64,000 nt of DNA from Streptomyces coeruleorubidus (GCF_028885415.1 NZ_CP118527.1:7316001-7380000), one strand, 5' to 3'. Positions 34,742 through 43,798 are shown, counted from the stretch's first letter. Made by a program: numbers and translations. The notes: generated by a model not told the origin, from the letters alone.

Positions 34742-36070
34742 CTACGCCCCCAGAACCCTCCGCAAGTAGTCGTTCTGGAACCGCCGATCAGGGTCGAGAC
34801 GGTCCCGCAGTGCGGTGAACTCGGCGAAGCGCGGATACACCCGGGAGAAGTACTCGGCGTCCCTGGTGTGCACCTTGCCCCAGTGCGGGCGGCCCTCGTG
34901 GGCGGTGAAGATCCGTTCGGCCGCGGTGAAGTACCGCTGGTAGGGCGTGCCCTGGAACATGTGGACGGCGATGTACGCGGTGTCCCGGCCCGAGGCGGTG
35001 GACAGCGTGATGTCGTCCGCCGGAGCGGTGCGCACCTCCACGGGGAAGCTGACCTTCAGTCCGGAGCGGTCGACCATCGTCCTCAACTCGCGCAGCACCT
35101 CGACGACGGCGGCGCGCGGAACGGCGTACTCCATCTCCACGAAGCGCACCCGGCGCGGAGACGTGAAGACCTTGTAAGGGATGTCGGTGTAGGTCCGCGC
35201 GGACAGCGCCTTGCTGGAGATCTGGGCGATCGCGGGGATCGTGGCGGGCACCGCGCGGCCGACCCAGTTGGCAACCTGGAAGACCCCGTTGGAAAGGAAC
35301 TCGTCCTCGAACCAGCTCTGGAGCTGCGGCACCGGCTTCTCCGGGCCCGCGCTGCGGTTGTTGCGCTTGGTGTTGGTGTTCCCGGTGTGCGGGAACCAGT
35401 AGAACTCGAAGTGCTCGTTCTCGGCCCAGAGTTCCTCGAAGTCGGAGAGGACCCTGTCGAACGGCATCGGCTCCTCGCGGGCCGTGAGCAGGAAGACGGG
35501 CTCCACGGCGAAGGTGATCGCGGTGACGATGCCCAGGGCGCCGAGGCCGATGCGGGCGGCCGCGAAGACCTCGCGTTCTTCGGCAGTCCCCTTCTCGGAG
35601 CAGGTGAGGACCGAGCCGTCGGCGGTGACCAGTTCCAGACCCTTGATCTGGGCGGCGATCGAGCCGGAGTCACGGCCCGTGCCGTGCGTGCCGGTACTGG
35701 TGGCTCCGGAGACCGTCTGCTCCATGATGTCGCCCATGTTCGTCAGCGACAGTCCCTCGCGCGCCAGGGCCACGTTGAGTCTCTTGAGCGGGGTGCCGGC
35801 CTCCACCGTGACGGTCATGGCTTCGCGATCAATGTCGCGTATGCCGGTCAACAGTTGAGGACGGATCAACACACCGTCCGTCGCGGCTATGGACGTGAAG
35901 GAGTGCCCGCTGCCGACGGCCTTCACCTTCAGGCCGTCCTCGGCGGCCCGCCGCACGGCGGCGGCCAGCTCGTCGACGGAGGCCGGGGTGACCTCCCGCG
36001 CGGGCCGCGCGGAGATGTTGCCGCCCCAGTTACGCCACGTGCCGTTCTTTCCGTTCGCTGTGCTGCTCAA
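34742..36070 (-). CDS. FAD-linked aldonolactone/alditol oxidase (D-arabinono-1,4-lactone oxidase type)
   Basis: 442 residues. An N-terminal PCMH-type FAD domain (VKAVGSGHSFTSIAATDG, then GATSTGTHGTGRDSGSI) and a C-terminal ALO domain ending in HWGKVH and DPDRRFQNDYLRRVLG. The usual covalent-FAD His position is occupied by the GSGHSF motif. It should oxidise a sugar lactone or polyol with oxygen, giving peroxide. The TTG at 36070 is preceded by GGGAGG at ideal spacing and lies inside the end of the MFS gene upstream, so the two are coupled. Confidence 0.85.
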   Translation of the reverse strand: MSSTANGKNGTWRNWGGNISARPAREVTPASVDELAAAVRRAAEDGLKVKAVGSGHSFTSIAATDGVLIRPQLLTGIRDIDREAMTVTVEAGTPLKRLNVALAREGLSLTNMGDIMEQTVSGATSTGTHGTGRDSGSIAAQIKGLELVTADGSVLTCSEKGTAEEREVFAAARIGLGALGIVTAITFAVEPVFLLTAREEPMPFDRVLSDFEELWAENEHFEFYWFPHTGNTNTKRNNRSAGPEKPVPQLQSWFEDEFLSNGVFQVANWVGRAVPATIPAIAQISSKALSARTYTDIPYKVFTSPRRVRFVEMEYAVPRAAVVEVLRELRTMVDRSGLKVSFPVEVRTAPADDITLSTASGRDTAYIAVHMFQGTPYQRYFTAAERIFTAHEGRPHWGKVHTRDAEYFSRVYPRFAEFTALRDRLDPDRRFQNDYLRRVLGA

Positions 36071-37268
36071 CGGAGCCTCCCCGACCCGTAGCCGGCCGCT
36101 TGAGCCGACGGAATCCGAGGAAACCCACCGCGACCGCGACGGCCCCGGCCACCGCCGGAACCCCGTACCCGGCACGCGCCCCGGCCGCGTCGATCACCCA
36201 GCCGGCCGCGGAGGAGCCGAGCGCGACCCCCACCGCGAGCCCGGTGCTCACCCAGGTCATGCCCTCGGTGAGCTGCGCGCGTGGTACGTGCTCTTCGATG
36301 AGGGACATGGTCGTGATCATCGTCGGAGCGATGGCCAGACCCGCAACGAACAGCGCCACGGCCAGAAACGGCAAGTTTCCGACCAGTAGGAGGGGGATCA
36401 TACTCACGGCCATGGCGCACACGCCCAGCAGCCACCGGCGTTCCGGCGCCCCGGCGAAGTGCAACAGTCCGAAGACCATGCCCGCCACGCAGGAACCGGC
36501 CGCGTACAGAGCGAGGACGATACTCGCGGCGGCCTTGTGCCCCTGCTCGTCGGCGAAGGCCACGGTGACCACGTCGACCGCCCCGAAGATCGCCCCGGTC
36601 GCCACGAAGGTGGCCACCAGGACCTGAAGGCCCGGCGAGCGCAGGGCCGTGCCCCCACCGCGGTGCTCGCGCGGGTGCGGCTTCGGCTCGGTGGCGCGCT
36701 GCGCGGTCAGCCAGAAGACGCCGACGGCCAGGAAGCAGGCGGCGAGCAGCGGACCGGCCTCCGGGAACCACGCCGTGGACAGGCCGATGGAGATGATCGG
36801 CCCGAAGATGAAGCACACCTCGTCCACCACGGACTCGAAGGAGTACGCGGTGTGCAGCTGCGGGGTGCCCCGGTACAGGGCCGCCCAGCGGGCCCGGATC
36901 ATCGCGCCCACGCTCGGCACGCAGCCGATGCCGACGCACGCCGTGAACAGCACCCAGTCCGGCCACCCGTAGTGGGCCGCGAACAGCAGGACGGCCGCCG
37001 CGGCGAGCGAGATCAGCGTCGCCGGCCGCAGCACCCGCCGCTGTCCGTACCGGTCCACCAGCCGCGAGACCTGCGGTCCGGCCACCGCCGCCGCCAGCGC
37101 GATGGTGGCCGACAGGGCGCCGGCCAGGCCGTACCGCCCGGTGAGCTGGGAGACCATCGTGACCACGCCGATGCCCATCATCGACAGCGGCATACGGCCG
37201 AGGAAGCCTGCGGCGGAGAAACCCTTGCTGCCGGGAGCGGAGAACAGGGCGCGGTAGGGGCTGGGCAC
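36030..37268 (-). CDS. Major facilitator superfamily exporter
   Basis: 412 residues with 12 predicted membrane helices and the loop 2-3 motif GPQVSRLVDRYGQRRVLRPA. Probably a drug or metabolite exporter; nothing points to a specific substrate. GTG 37268 has a GGAG site 5 bases upstream. The longer open frame to 37382 is not hydrophobic and is unlikely. It overlaps the oxidase start by 41 bases. Confidence 0.82.
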   Translation of the reverse strand: MPSPYRALFSAPGSKGFSAAGFLGRMPLSMMGIGVVTMVSQLTGRYGLAGALSATIALAAAVAGPQVSRLVDRYGQRRVLRPATLISLAAAAVLLFAAHYGWPDWVLFTACVGIGCVPSVGAMIRARWAALYRGTPQLHTAYSFESVVDEVCFIFGPIISIGLSTAWFPEAGPLLAACFLAVGVFWLTAQRATEPKPHPREHRGGGTALRSPGLQVLVATFVATGAIFGAVDVVTVAFADEQGHKAAASIVLALYAAGSCVAGMVFGLLHFAGAPERRWLLGVCAMAVSMIPLLLVGNLPFLAVALFVAGLAIAPTMITTMSLIEEHVPRAQLTEGMTWVSTGLAVGVALGSSAAGWVIDAAGARAGYGVPAVAGAVAVAVGFLGFRRLKRPATGRGGSVEQHSERKERHVA

Positions 37269-37426
37269 GGGGTCTCCGAAAGGCTCAGTAAGCTGCGAAC
37301 GCCGTCGACACAGATTACGCCTCGCGGTGCCCCCGACGCACCCGTCATGCCCACCCGGGGCCGGCCGCCGCGCAGGCGTCACCCCGCCGTTTCCCGGCTG
37401 TCAGTGCAGGGTGGCAGGATCGACTC

Positions 37427-38554
37427 ATGCCAGACGCGCGCGATGTCACCCCCTACGACGCCCTGCTCCTGCTCTCCTTCGGCGGCCCGGAAGGCCCGGA
37501 CGACGTGGTCCCGTTCCTGGAGAACGTGACGCGTGGGCGCGGCATCCCCAAGGAACGCCTCAAGGAAGTCGGGCAGCACTACTTCCTGTTCGGCGGGGTC
37601 AGCCCCATCAACGACCAGAACCGGGCCCTGCTGGACGCCCTGCGCAAGGACTTCGCCGACCACGGCCTGGACCTGCCGGTCTACTGGGGCAACCGCAACT
37701 GGGCGCCGTATCTGACGGACACGCTGCGCGAGATGGTCCGCGACGGCCGCCGGCGCATCCTGGTCCTCGCCACCAGCGCCTACGCCTCCTACTCGGGCTG
37801 CCGGCAGTACCGCGAGAACCTCGCCGACTCGCTCGCGGCTCTGGAGGCCGAGGGGCTGGAGCTGCCGAAGGTCGACAAGCTGCGGCACTACTTCAACCAC
37901 CCCGGCTTCCTGGAGCCCATGATCGACGGGGTGATCCGGTCCCTCGCCGAGCTGTCCGAGGACGTCCGGGACGGGGCGCACATCGCCTTCTCGACGCACT
38001 CGATCCCGACGGCCTCCGCCGACACCTCCGGCCCGGTCGAGGACCACGGCGACGGCGGCGCGTACGTGAAGCAGCACCTGGACGTGGCGAAGCTGATCGC
38101 GGACGCCGTCCGGGAGCGCACCGGCGTCGACCACCCCTGGCAGCTCGTCTACCAGTCCCGCTCGGGCGCCCCGCACATCCCGTGGCTGGAGCCCGACATC
38201 TGCGACCACCTTCAGGAGCGGCACGCGGCCGGTGTCCCGGCCATGGTGATCGCCCCCATCGGGTTCGTCTCCGACCACATGGAGGTCCTCTACGACCTCG
38301 ACACGGAGGCCAAGGCCAAGGCGGAGGAGCTGGGGCTGCCGATGCGCCGCTCGGCCACCGTCGGAGCCGACCCGAGGTTCGCCGCCGCGATCCGCGAGCT
38401 CGTCGTGGAGCGCGCCGCCGTCGAGCGCGGGCAGGAAATCACCCCCTGTGCCCTGGGCGCCCTCGGGCCGAGCCACCACCTCTGCCCGGTCGGCTGCTGC
38501 CCGGCCCGCGCCCCCCGCCCCGCCGCCGCGGGCGCCGACAGCACCTACGCGTGA
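37427..38554 (+). CDS. hemH: Ferrochelatase (coproporphyrin-type in actinobacteria)
   Basis: 375 residues. Ferrochelatase core with [21 protein letters not shown], the catalytic His in [10 protein letters not shown], and the Glu-containing [17 protein letters not shown]. Actinobacterial members insert iron into coproporphyrin III (family knowledge). The C-terminal 35 residues hold three cysteines ([16 protein letters not shown]), matching the [2Fe-2S] cluster seen in actinobacterial enzymes, where a further Cys is contributed elsewhere. CAGGAT lies 6 bases before the ATG. Confidence 0.92.
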   Translation: MPDARDVTPYDALLLLSFGGPEGPDDVVPFLENVTRGRGIPKERLKEVGQHYFLFGGVSPINDQNRALLDALRKDFADHGLDLPVYWGNRNWAPYLTDTLREMVRDGRRRILVLATSAYASYSGCRQYRENLADSLAALEAEGLELPKVDKLRHYFNHPGFLEPMIDGVIRSLAELSEDVRDGAHIAFSTHSIPTASADTSGPVEDHGDGGAYVKQHLDVAKLIADAVRERTGVDHPWQLVYQSRSGAPHIPWLEPDICDHLQERHAAGVPAMVIAPIGFVSDHMEVLYDLDTEAKAKAEELGLPMRRSATVGADPRFAAAIRELVVERAAVERGQEITPCALGALGPSHHLCPVGCCPARAPRPAAAGADSTYA

Positions 38555-38562
38555 GGAGCCCC

Positions 38563-39378
38563 GTGACCGACCCCCTGCACAAGGACCTGCTCGATCTCGC
38601 CCAGGAGGCCGCTCGCCGCGCGGGCGCGCTGCTGCGGGACGGGCGCCCGGCCGACCTCGCGGTGGCCGCGACCAAGTCCAGCCCCATCGACGTCGTCACG
38701 GAGATGGACATCGCGGCCGAGAAGCTGATCACCGGCCTGATCGCCGAGCGCCGCCCGGACGATGGCATCCTCGGCGAGGAGGGCGGCACCACCGACGGCA
38801 CGAGCGGCGTCCGCTGGGTGATCGACCCGCTCGACGGCACGGTCAACTACCTCTACGGGCTGCCCACCTGGTCCGTCTCCATCGCCGCCGAGCAGGACGG
38901 CGAGACCGTCGTCGGAGTCGTCACGGCCCCGATGCGCGGCGAGACCTTCCACGCGGTGCTCGGCGGCGGTGCCTGGGCCACCGGGGCCTGGGACGGCGAG
39001 CGCAGGCTGGCCTGCCGTCCCGCGCCGCCCCTGGACCAGGCGCTGGTCTCGACGGGCTTCAACTACGTGGCCGAGGTCCGCGCCCACCAGGCCGAGGTCG
39101 CCCAGCGGCTGATCTCGCTGCTGCGCGACATCCGGCGCGGCGGTTCGGCGGCGGTCGACCTGTGCGACCTCGCCGCGGGACGCCTCGACGGCTACTACGA
39201 GCGCGGCCTGCACGCCTGGGACCTCGCGGCGGGCGACCTGATCGCCCGGGAGGCGGGCGCGCTGACCGGTGGACGCCCCGGAGAGCGCCCGTCGGGTGAT
39301 CTCGCGGTCGCGGGGACCCCGGGTGTCTTCGAGCCCCTCCAGCGCCTGCTGGAGGACTTCGGGGCCTGGCACGACTGA
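38563..39378 (+). CDS. Inositol monophosphatase family phosphatase
   Basis: 271 residues. Metal and phosphate motifs GEEGG (about residue 70), WVIDPLDGTVNYLYGLP and WDLAAGDLIAREAGA. The family hydrolyses inositol-1-phosphate or related sugar phosphates. GTG 38563 follows GAGGAG right after the hemH stop, so the two are probably co-transcribed. The open frame continues 1.2 kb upstream antisense-free but out of register with hemH and is not real. Confidence 0.9.
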   Translation: MTDPLHKDLLDLAQEAARRAGALLRDGRPADLAVAATKSSPIDVVTEMDIAAEKLITGLIAERRPDDGILGEEGGTTDGTSGVRWVIDPLDGTVNYLYGLPTWSVSIAAEQDGETVVGVVTAPMRGETFHAVLGGGAWATGAWDGERRLACRPAPPLDQALVSTGFNYVAEVRAHQAEVAQRLISLLRDIRRGGSAAVDLCDLAAGRLDGYYERGLHAWDLAAGDLIAREAGALTGGRPGERPSGDLAVAGTPGVFEPLQRLLEDFGAWHD

Positions 39379-39450
39379 GGGCGGCCCGGCCGTCATACGA
39401 CGGCAGGCGGCACGCCGAACACCGAGTGAACAGGGCCGCAGGACGACGAA

Positions 39451-39483
39451 GCGGGCCCCGGCGCTGGATTCGCCGGGGCCCGC
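39451..39483. terminator. Strong bidirectional terminator
   Basis: A perfect 13-bp stem GCGGGCCCCGGCG (39451-39463 with 39471-39483), 7-base loop, between the phosphatase gene and a convergent small gene. Confidence 0.88.
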
Positions 39484-39497
39484 TCCGTACGGCCTGA

Positions 39498-39671
39498 TCA
39501 GACGCTCGTCGCGCCGACCTCCACACCGTGCTCGGCGGCGAGGCGGCGCAGGTCGTCGAGCTCGCCCTGCTCCACCTCGACGAGGAAGTCGTCGCCCTCG
39601 TCGCGAGCCCGGGACAGATCGGACTCGGTCGCCCTTATGCGCTGCAGAAGTCCTGCGGTGAATGCGTCCAT
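39498..39671 (-). CDS. Small conserved-looking acidic protein, 57 residues
   Basis: MDAFTAGLLQRIRATESDLS begins a 57-residue, strongly helical and acidic protein ending in HGVEVGATSV. Codon use is strongly G/C at third positions and a GAGGGGG ribosome site precedes ATG 39671. It is flanked by its own terminator. Helical periodicity suggests a coiled coil or partner-binding helix; no function is known to me. It is short enough to be skipped by gene finders. Confidence 0.75.
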   Translation of the reverse strand: MDAFTAGLLQRIRATESDLSRARDEGDDFLVEVEQGELDDLRRLAAEHGVEVGATSV

Positions 39672-40083
39672 GCTGCGCCCCCTCGTCCTGGGTCGTGGGT
39701 CGATGGCACGGGGGTGTGCCGTTCGGAAGGGACGATCACGTCTCCGGTGGATGCCCAGCGCCGCTCAGCTGGGCGGCGACGGTGCCGGACACCCACGCCC
39801 GCCCTGCGGAAAGCGGGTTGATGCGACCGCATGGTGGTGCGGTACCAGCAGAGCGTGATCGTGGGATGTAAAGCCGTCCTCCCCAAGCTCCCTTCCGTGG
39901 AAACCTAACCGGAGGAGAAAATCTCTTATTCCGCCTCGGGCCCCGTCCCCGCACTCGCCTTACCTCCGACTTATGGCCGAAAAGGGCAGGATGGAGGGCA
40001 ACACACCAACACACCGTCGAAGACCCCTGCCCGGCTGCGCCTGTACGGCGCTACGCGGGTGGACATGAGGAAGGACCAGGAAC
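39672..40083. other. Intergenic region before cutR
   Basis: About 410 bases. It holds the divergent promoters of the small gene and cutRS and a hairpin GCCCAG/CTGGGC (39751-39772). The stretch 39870-39940 is AT-rich. No gene was recognised apart from a 25-codon frame at about 39991 that could be a leader peptide but lacks support. Confidence 0.5.
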
Positions 40084-40737
40084 GTGCGCGTACTCGTCGT
40101 CGAGGACGAGCAGCTGCTCGCCGATGCGGTGGCCACCGGACTGCGCCGGGAGGCCATGGCCGTCGACGTCGTGTACGACGGCGCGGCCGCCCTGGAGCGC
40201 ATCGGTGTCAACGACTACGACGTGGTGGTTCTCGACCGCGACCTCCCGCTCGTGCACGGCGACGACGTCTGCCGCAAGATCGTCGAGCTCGGCATGCCCA
40301 CGCGCGTGCTGATGCTCACGGCCTCCGGCGACGTCAGCGACCGGGTGGAGGGCCTGGAGATCGGCGCCGACGACTATCTGCCCAAGCCGTTCGCGTTCAG
40401 CGAGCTCATCGCGCGCGTGCGCGCCCTCGGCCGGCGCACCAGCGTGCCCCTGCCGCCGGTCCTGGAGCGCGCCGGGATCAAGCTCGACCCCAACCGCCGC
40501 GAGGTCTTCCGCGACGGCAAGGAGGTCCAGCTCGCGCCCAAGGAGTTCGCCGTCCTGGAGGTGCTGATGCGCAGCGAGGGCGCCGTCGTCTCGGCGGAGC
40601 AGCTGCTGGAGAAGGCCTGGGACGAGAACACCGACCCGTTCACGAACGTCGTGCGCGTGACGGTCATGACCCTGCGCCGCAAGCTCGGCGAGCCGCCCGT
40701 GATCGTCACGGTCCCCGGCTCCGGCTACCGGATCTGA
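40084..40737 (+). CDS. cutR: CutR, OmpR/PhoB-family response regulator
   Basis: 217 residues, exactly the size of CutR. Receiver domain with VVEDEQ, phospho-acceptor Asp51 (VVVLDRDLPL) and Lys in PKPFAF, then an OmpR-type winged helix (LAPKEFAVLEVLMRSEGAVV, ending VPGSGYRI). CutRS is a conserved Streptomyces system first linked to copper and antibiotic production and more recently to extracytoplasmic protein folding (literature from memory). The GTG start follows GGAAGGA. Confidence 0.92.
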   Translation: MRVLVVEDEQLLADAVATGLRREAMAVDVVYDGAAALERIGVNDYDVVVLDRDLPLVHGDDVCRKIVELGMPTRVLMLTASGDVSDRVEGLEIGADDYLPKPFAFSELIARVRALGRRTSVPLPPVLERAGIKLDPNRREVFRDGKEVQLAPKEFAVLEVLMRSEGAVVSAEQLLEKAWDENTDPFTNVVRVTVMTLRRKLGEPPVIVTVPGSGYRI

Positions 40738-40743
40738 TACCCC

Positions 40744-41976
40744 GTGGCAGCGACTCCCGCGCCCCCGCAGGCACCCCCGAAGCCCACCTGGGACCCCAGA
40801 AGGCCCGCGCCGCCCTTGCCGTGGCTGCGCCCGACCATCCGCATAAGGCTCACGCTGCTCTACGGCGGCATGTTCCTGATCGCCGGCATCCTGCTGCTGT
40901 CGATCATCTACCTGCTGGCCGCGCAGGCGCTGAACGTGGGCAGCGAGCTGCCGTTCAAGATCGTCGAGGGCAAGGTCACCAGCGACATCTGCAACCTGCC
41001 CGACCAGGCCTCGCCGGCCGAGTTCAACCACGCCATGAACCAGTGCGTCAACGAGCAGCGCCAGAACGCCCTGGACAATCTGCTCAGCCGCTCGCTCCTG
41101 GCCCTGCTCGGTCTGGCGGTCATCGCCTTCGCCTTCGGCTACGCCATGGCCGGCCGCGTCCTGTCGCCGCTGGGCCGGATCACCCGCACCGCGCGCGCGG
41201 TGGCGGGCTCCGACCTGTCCCGCCGGATCGAGCTGGACGGCCCGGACGACGAGCTGAAGGAGCTGGCGGACACCTTCGACGACATGCTGGAGCGGCTCCA
41301 GCGGGCCTTCACCGCCCAGCAGCGCTTCGTCGGCAACGCCTCGCACGAGCTGCGGACACCGCTGGCGATCAACCGCACGCTCCTCGAAGTGCACCTGTCC
41401 GACCCGAACGCACCGGTGGAGCTCCAGCAGCTCGGCAAGACGCTGCTGGCCACCAACGAGCGCAGCGAGCAGCTCGTCGAGGGCCTGCTGCTGCTCGCCC
41501 GCAGCGACAACCAGGTCGTCGAGCGGGGCCCGGTGGACCTCGCCGAGGTCGCCGGGCAGGCCATCGACCAGGTGCGCGGCGAGGCCGAGACCAAGGGCGT
41601 GCGGATCCGCGGCGAGCAGAAGCCCGCGGTCGTCCAGGGCAACGGCGTGCTGCTGGAGCGGATCGCGCTCAACCTGGTGCAGAACGCCGTGCGCTACAAC
41701 GTGGCCGAGGGCGGCTGGGTCGAGGTCACCACCGAGGAGCAGCACGGCCAGGCGCTCCTCGTCGTCTCCAACACGGGCCCGGTCGTGCCGGCGTACGAGA
41801 TCGACAACCTCTTCGAGCCGTTCCGGCGGCTGCGCACGGAGCGCACGGGCAGCGACAAGGGCGTCGGACTCGGTCTGTCCATCGTCCGGTCGGTGGCCCG
41901 GGCGCACGGCGGGCACATCTACGCACAGCCGCGCGAAGGGGGTGGGCTCGTGATGCGAGTCACGCTGCCCGTCTGA
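40744..41976 (+). CDS. cutS: CutS, sensor histidine kinase
   Basis: 410 residues. A Pro-rich cytoplasmic N-terminus, a membrane helix (about 37-62), an extracellular loop of about 50 residues with only two cysteines (Cys83 in SDICNLP and Cys101 in MNQCVNEQ), a second helix, HAMP, HisKA with FVGNASHELRTPLA, and HATPase (NLVQNAVRYNVAEG, GVGLGLSIVRSV). The two cysteines could form a disulfide that reports on thiol redox state outside the cell. Six bases after cutR. Confidence 0.92.
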   Translation: MAATPAPPQAPPKPTWDPRRPAPPLPWLRPTIRIRLTLLYGGMFLIAGILLLSIIYLLAAQALNVGSELPFKIVEGKVTSDICNLPDQASPAEFNHAMNQCVNEQRQNALDNLLSRSLLALLGLAVIAFAFGYAMAGRVLSPLGRITRTARAVAGSDLSRRIELDGPDDELKELADTFDDMLERLQRAFTAQQRFVGNASHELRTPLAINRTLLEVHLSDPNAPVELQQLGKTLLATNERSEQLVEGLLLLARSDNQVVERGPVDLAEVAGQAIDQVRGEAETKGVRIRGEQKPAVVQGNGVLLERIALNLVQNAVRYNVAEGGWVEVTTEEQHGQALLVVSNTGPVVPAYEIDNLFEPFRRLRTERTGSDKGVGLGLSIVRSVARAHGGHIYAQPREGGGLVMRVTLPV

Positions 41977-42060
41977 GATCATGTCGCCGATCAACTCGGC
42001 GGCAAACGGGGATGTTCGCTTTGCGCGGAATTTTCGAGATCTCACCGCACGTGCCGCATG

Positions 42061-42074
42061 TGTGATCGATCACA
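42061..42074. promoter_or_regulatory. Perfect palindrome TGTGATCGATCACA
   Basis: A 14-bp perfect palindrome. The arms resemble a Crp half-site (TGTGA/TCACA), but the spacing between GTG and CAC is 6, two bases less than in standard Crp sites. Further GTGATC-type half-sites lie at 42103, 42156 and 42234. Confidence 0.6.
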
Positions 42075-42200
42075 GGGGCGCCTTTCCGGCCATCTACTCT
42101 CCGTGATCATGTGTCCTGTCGGAAAGTCGGGAAAATCCCGGTTTTCGAGGGTCTTGATCACGGGAAGTACACGGTGAGACGCCTTTGAAGTGCGGCATTC

Positions 42201-42216
42201 GGACCGTGTACGGTCC
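42201..42216. promoter_or_regulatory. Palindrome GGACCGTGTACGGTCC
   Basis: Perfect 7-bp arms around a 2-base centre, about 165 bases before the DUF4193 start. An operator of unknown ownership is the likely reading. Confidence 0.5.
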
Positions 42217-42381
42217 CCATCGCCATCCAAGCCGATCACTCGTGAGGAGTCCGGTTGGGTGTCGATTGAGTAACAGACCTTGATGTGAGGCAAAATCTCC
42301 GCCTCAGGTCGGGCACAAGTCCGGCCTCTCACGCGTTACGTGCGCTGGAGACACCGCAGACACCCAGAGGGGGAGAGCGAC

Positions 42382-42678
42382 ATGGCAACCGATTACGACA
42401 CTCCACGCAAGACCGATGACGACGTTGACTCGGACAGCCTCGAAGAGCTGAAGGCTCGACGGAACGACAAGTCGGCCTCCGCAGTGGACGTCGACGAGTT
42501 CGAGGCCGCAGAGGGCCTCGAACTGCCCGGCGCCGATCTCTCGAACGAGGAGCTGGCAGTCCGAGTGCTCCCGAAGCAGCAGGACGAGTTCACCTGCATG
42601 AGCTGCTTCCTGGTGCACCACCGCAGCCAGCTGGCCCGGGAGAAGAACGGTCAGCCGATCTGCCGCGACTGCGACTGA
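42382..42678 (+). CDS. DUF4193 family zinc-ribbon protein
   Basis: 98 residues. An acidic N-terminus with DYDTPRKTDDD is followed by a C-terminal zinc ribbon: CMSC (about residue 72) and CRDC at the very end, with FLVHHRSQLA between. The family is universal in actinomycetes and uncharacterised; related small proteins bind RNA polymerase or ribosomes, but that is only suggestive. ATG 42382 follows GGGGGAGAG. The unusually elaborate upstream region suggests tight control. Confidence 0.88.
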   Translation: MATDYDTPRKTDDDVDSDSLEELKARRNDKSASAVDVDEFEAAEGLELPGADLSNEELAVRVLPKQQDEFTCMSCFLVHHRSQLAREKNGQPICRDCD

Positions 42679-42691
42679 GGGCGGGTCGGCC

Positions 42692-43705
42692 GTGACTGGC
42701 TCGACCCCTCCCTGGAAGCGCCGCTTCTCCAAGCGGAAAGCGGACGAAGGGCCGATCGACGGCCCGAAGCACGGCGCGCGTGACGACGAGCGAGGCTCAA
42801 CCGGTACGGGGGCGGCCTCGCTCGAACCGGCAGCGGACCGGGACGACCTCCCGGCGTCCGTGGACGTCCCCGCACCCGTCGCCCGGCGGACGGCGGGGAC
42901 GCTCCGGGAGCGGGCCAGGGACAGTGCCCGCAAGGGCTCGGCCCGGGCCCGGGCCGGGCTTGCCCATCTCGCCGACCGGATCATCGAACTGGCCCCGCGC
43001 GTCCCCGTACGGGACCTGGCGACGCTCCGCAGGCAGTTCCCGGGCCTGGGGCCCGAAGACCTCGCGGACAAACTCGTCGCGGGTGCGGCGAAGGCGACGG
43101 CGACGGTCGGAGCCGGTATCGGCGCGGCTGCGATGCTTCCCGTGCCGCCCGCGATGCCGACGGAACTGGCCGCCGAGGTCACCGGCGTCGCGGTGATCGA
43201 GCTGAAGCTGATCGCCGAGCTCCACGAGGTCTACGGCGTACGGCCGCCCGGCAACCTCAAGCAGCGCAGCACCGCGTACCTCGACTCGTGGTCGGGGGAG
43301 CGCGGGATCGACGCGACCAGGCCGTCGACGCTGAGCACGGCGCTGAACAGCCGCATGAAGCGCGAGCTGCGGCAGCGGATCATGAAGCGGATGGTCCGCA
43401 GCATGCCGAACCTGGTGCCGTTCCTGGTCGGCGCCGCCGTCGGGGCGGCCATGAACCGCAGCGAGACGAGAAAGCTCGCCGCCCGGATCCGCGAGGACCT
43501 GCGCAAGATCCAGGTGCCCTGGGAAGCCCTGGAGCCACTCCCCGTCCTGGAACGTCCGGCGGACGCCCTGGAGATGGGCGAGATCATCGACGACCCCTTG
43601 GGCCGCCTCGGAACCGAAAATCTCGGGAACGAAAAGCCCGGGAACGAAAAGCCCGGGAACGAAAAGCACCACGAGAATCGCGACGAGCGCGACGACGGAC
43701 GCTGA
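42692..43705 (+). CDS. Conserved hypothetical membrane-associated protein
   Basis: 337 residues. The N-terminal 90 residues are charged and disordered. The middle holds a Gly/Ala-rich hydrophobic segment (AGIGAAAMLPVPPAMPTELAA) and later VPFLVGAAVGAAMN. The C-terminus has three near-identical GNEKP repeats and a charged tail. It is 14 bases after DUF4193 and likely co-transcribed. I do not recognise a defined function; the central part looks like the EcsC-type or DUF-like proteins common in Streptomyces. Confidence 0.75.
   Translation: MTGSTPPWKRRFSKRKADEGPIDGPKHGARDDERGSTGTGAASLEPAADRDDLPASVDVPAPVARRTAGTLRERARDSARKGSARARAGLAHLADRIIELAPRVPVRDLATLRRQFPGLGPEDLADKLVAGAAKATATVGAGIGAAAMLPVPPAMPTELAAEVTGVAVIELKLIAELHEVYGVRPPGNLKQRSTAYLDSWSGERGIDATRPSTLSTALNSRMKRELRQRIMKRMVRSMPNLVPFLVGAAVGAAMNRSETRKLAARIREDLRKIQVPWEALEPLPVLERPADALEMGEIIDDPLGRLGTENLGNEKPGNEKPGNEKHHENRDERDDGR
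43625..43669. repeat. Three tandem 15-bp units in the end of a gene
   Basis: GGGAACGAAAAGCCC three times (43625, 43640, 43655), the last copy ending CAC. Each encodes GNEKP (last GNEKH). The A-rich unit is out of character for the genome and likely to vary in copy number between strains. Confidence 0.9.
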
Positions 43706-43798
43706 GGCGACGCCAGGCCCGCGTTTCCGGGTGTCCGTGTGCGCGTGTGCGTGCCGCCGGTCAGCCGCCGCTGCCGGATGACGCCCCGCGTCGGCGTA

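Larger units (their letters stand above)
41977..42381. other. Long control region before the DUF4193 gene
   Basis: About 400 bases without a gene, less GC-rich than its neighbours. It holds eight GATC sites, five of them as GTGATC/GATCAC, a perfect 14-bp palindrome, a second 16-bp palindrome and a TGAGGC/GCCTCA hairpin (42286-42306). This is far more structure than a short small-protein gene needs. Confidence 0.75.

Noticed and set aside
39991..40068. 25-codon leader peptide before cutR
   Set aside because: No ribosome site, no codon bias and no attenuation hairpin.
42061..42074. Calling TGTGATCGATCACA a standard Crp site
   Set aside because: Half-sites match, but the spacing is two bases short of known Crp sites, so it is listed only as a palindrome.
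43625..43669. CRISPR-like repeats
   Set aside because: Three contiguous 15-bp units with no spacers inside a coding frame; it is a minisatellite.
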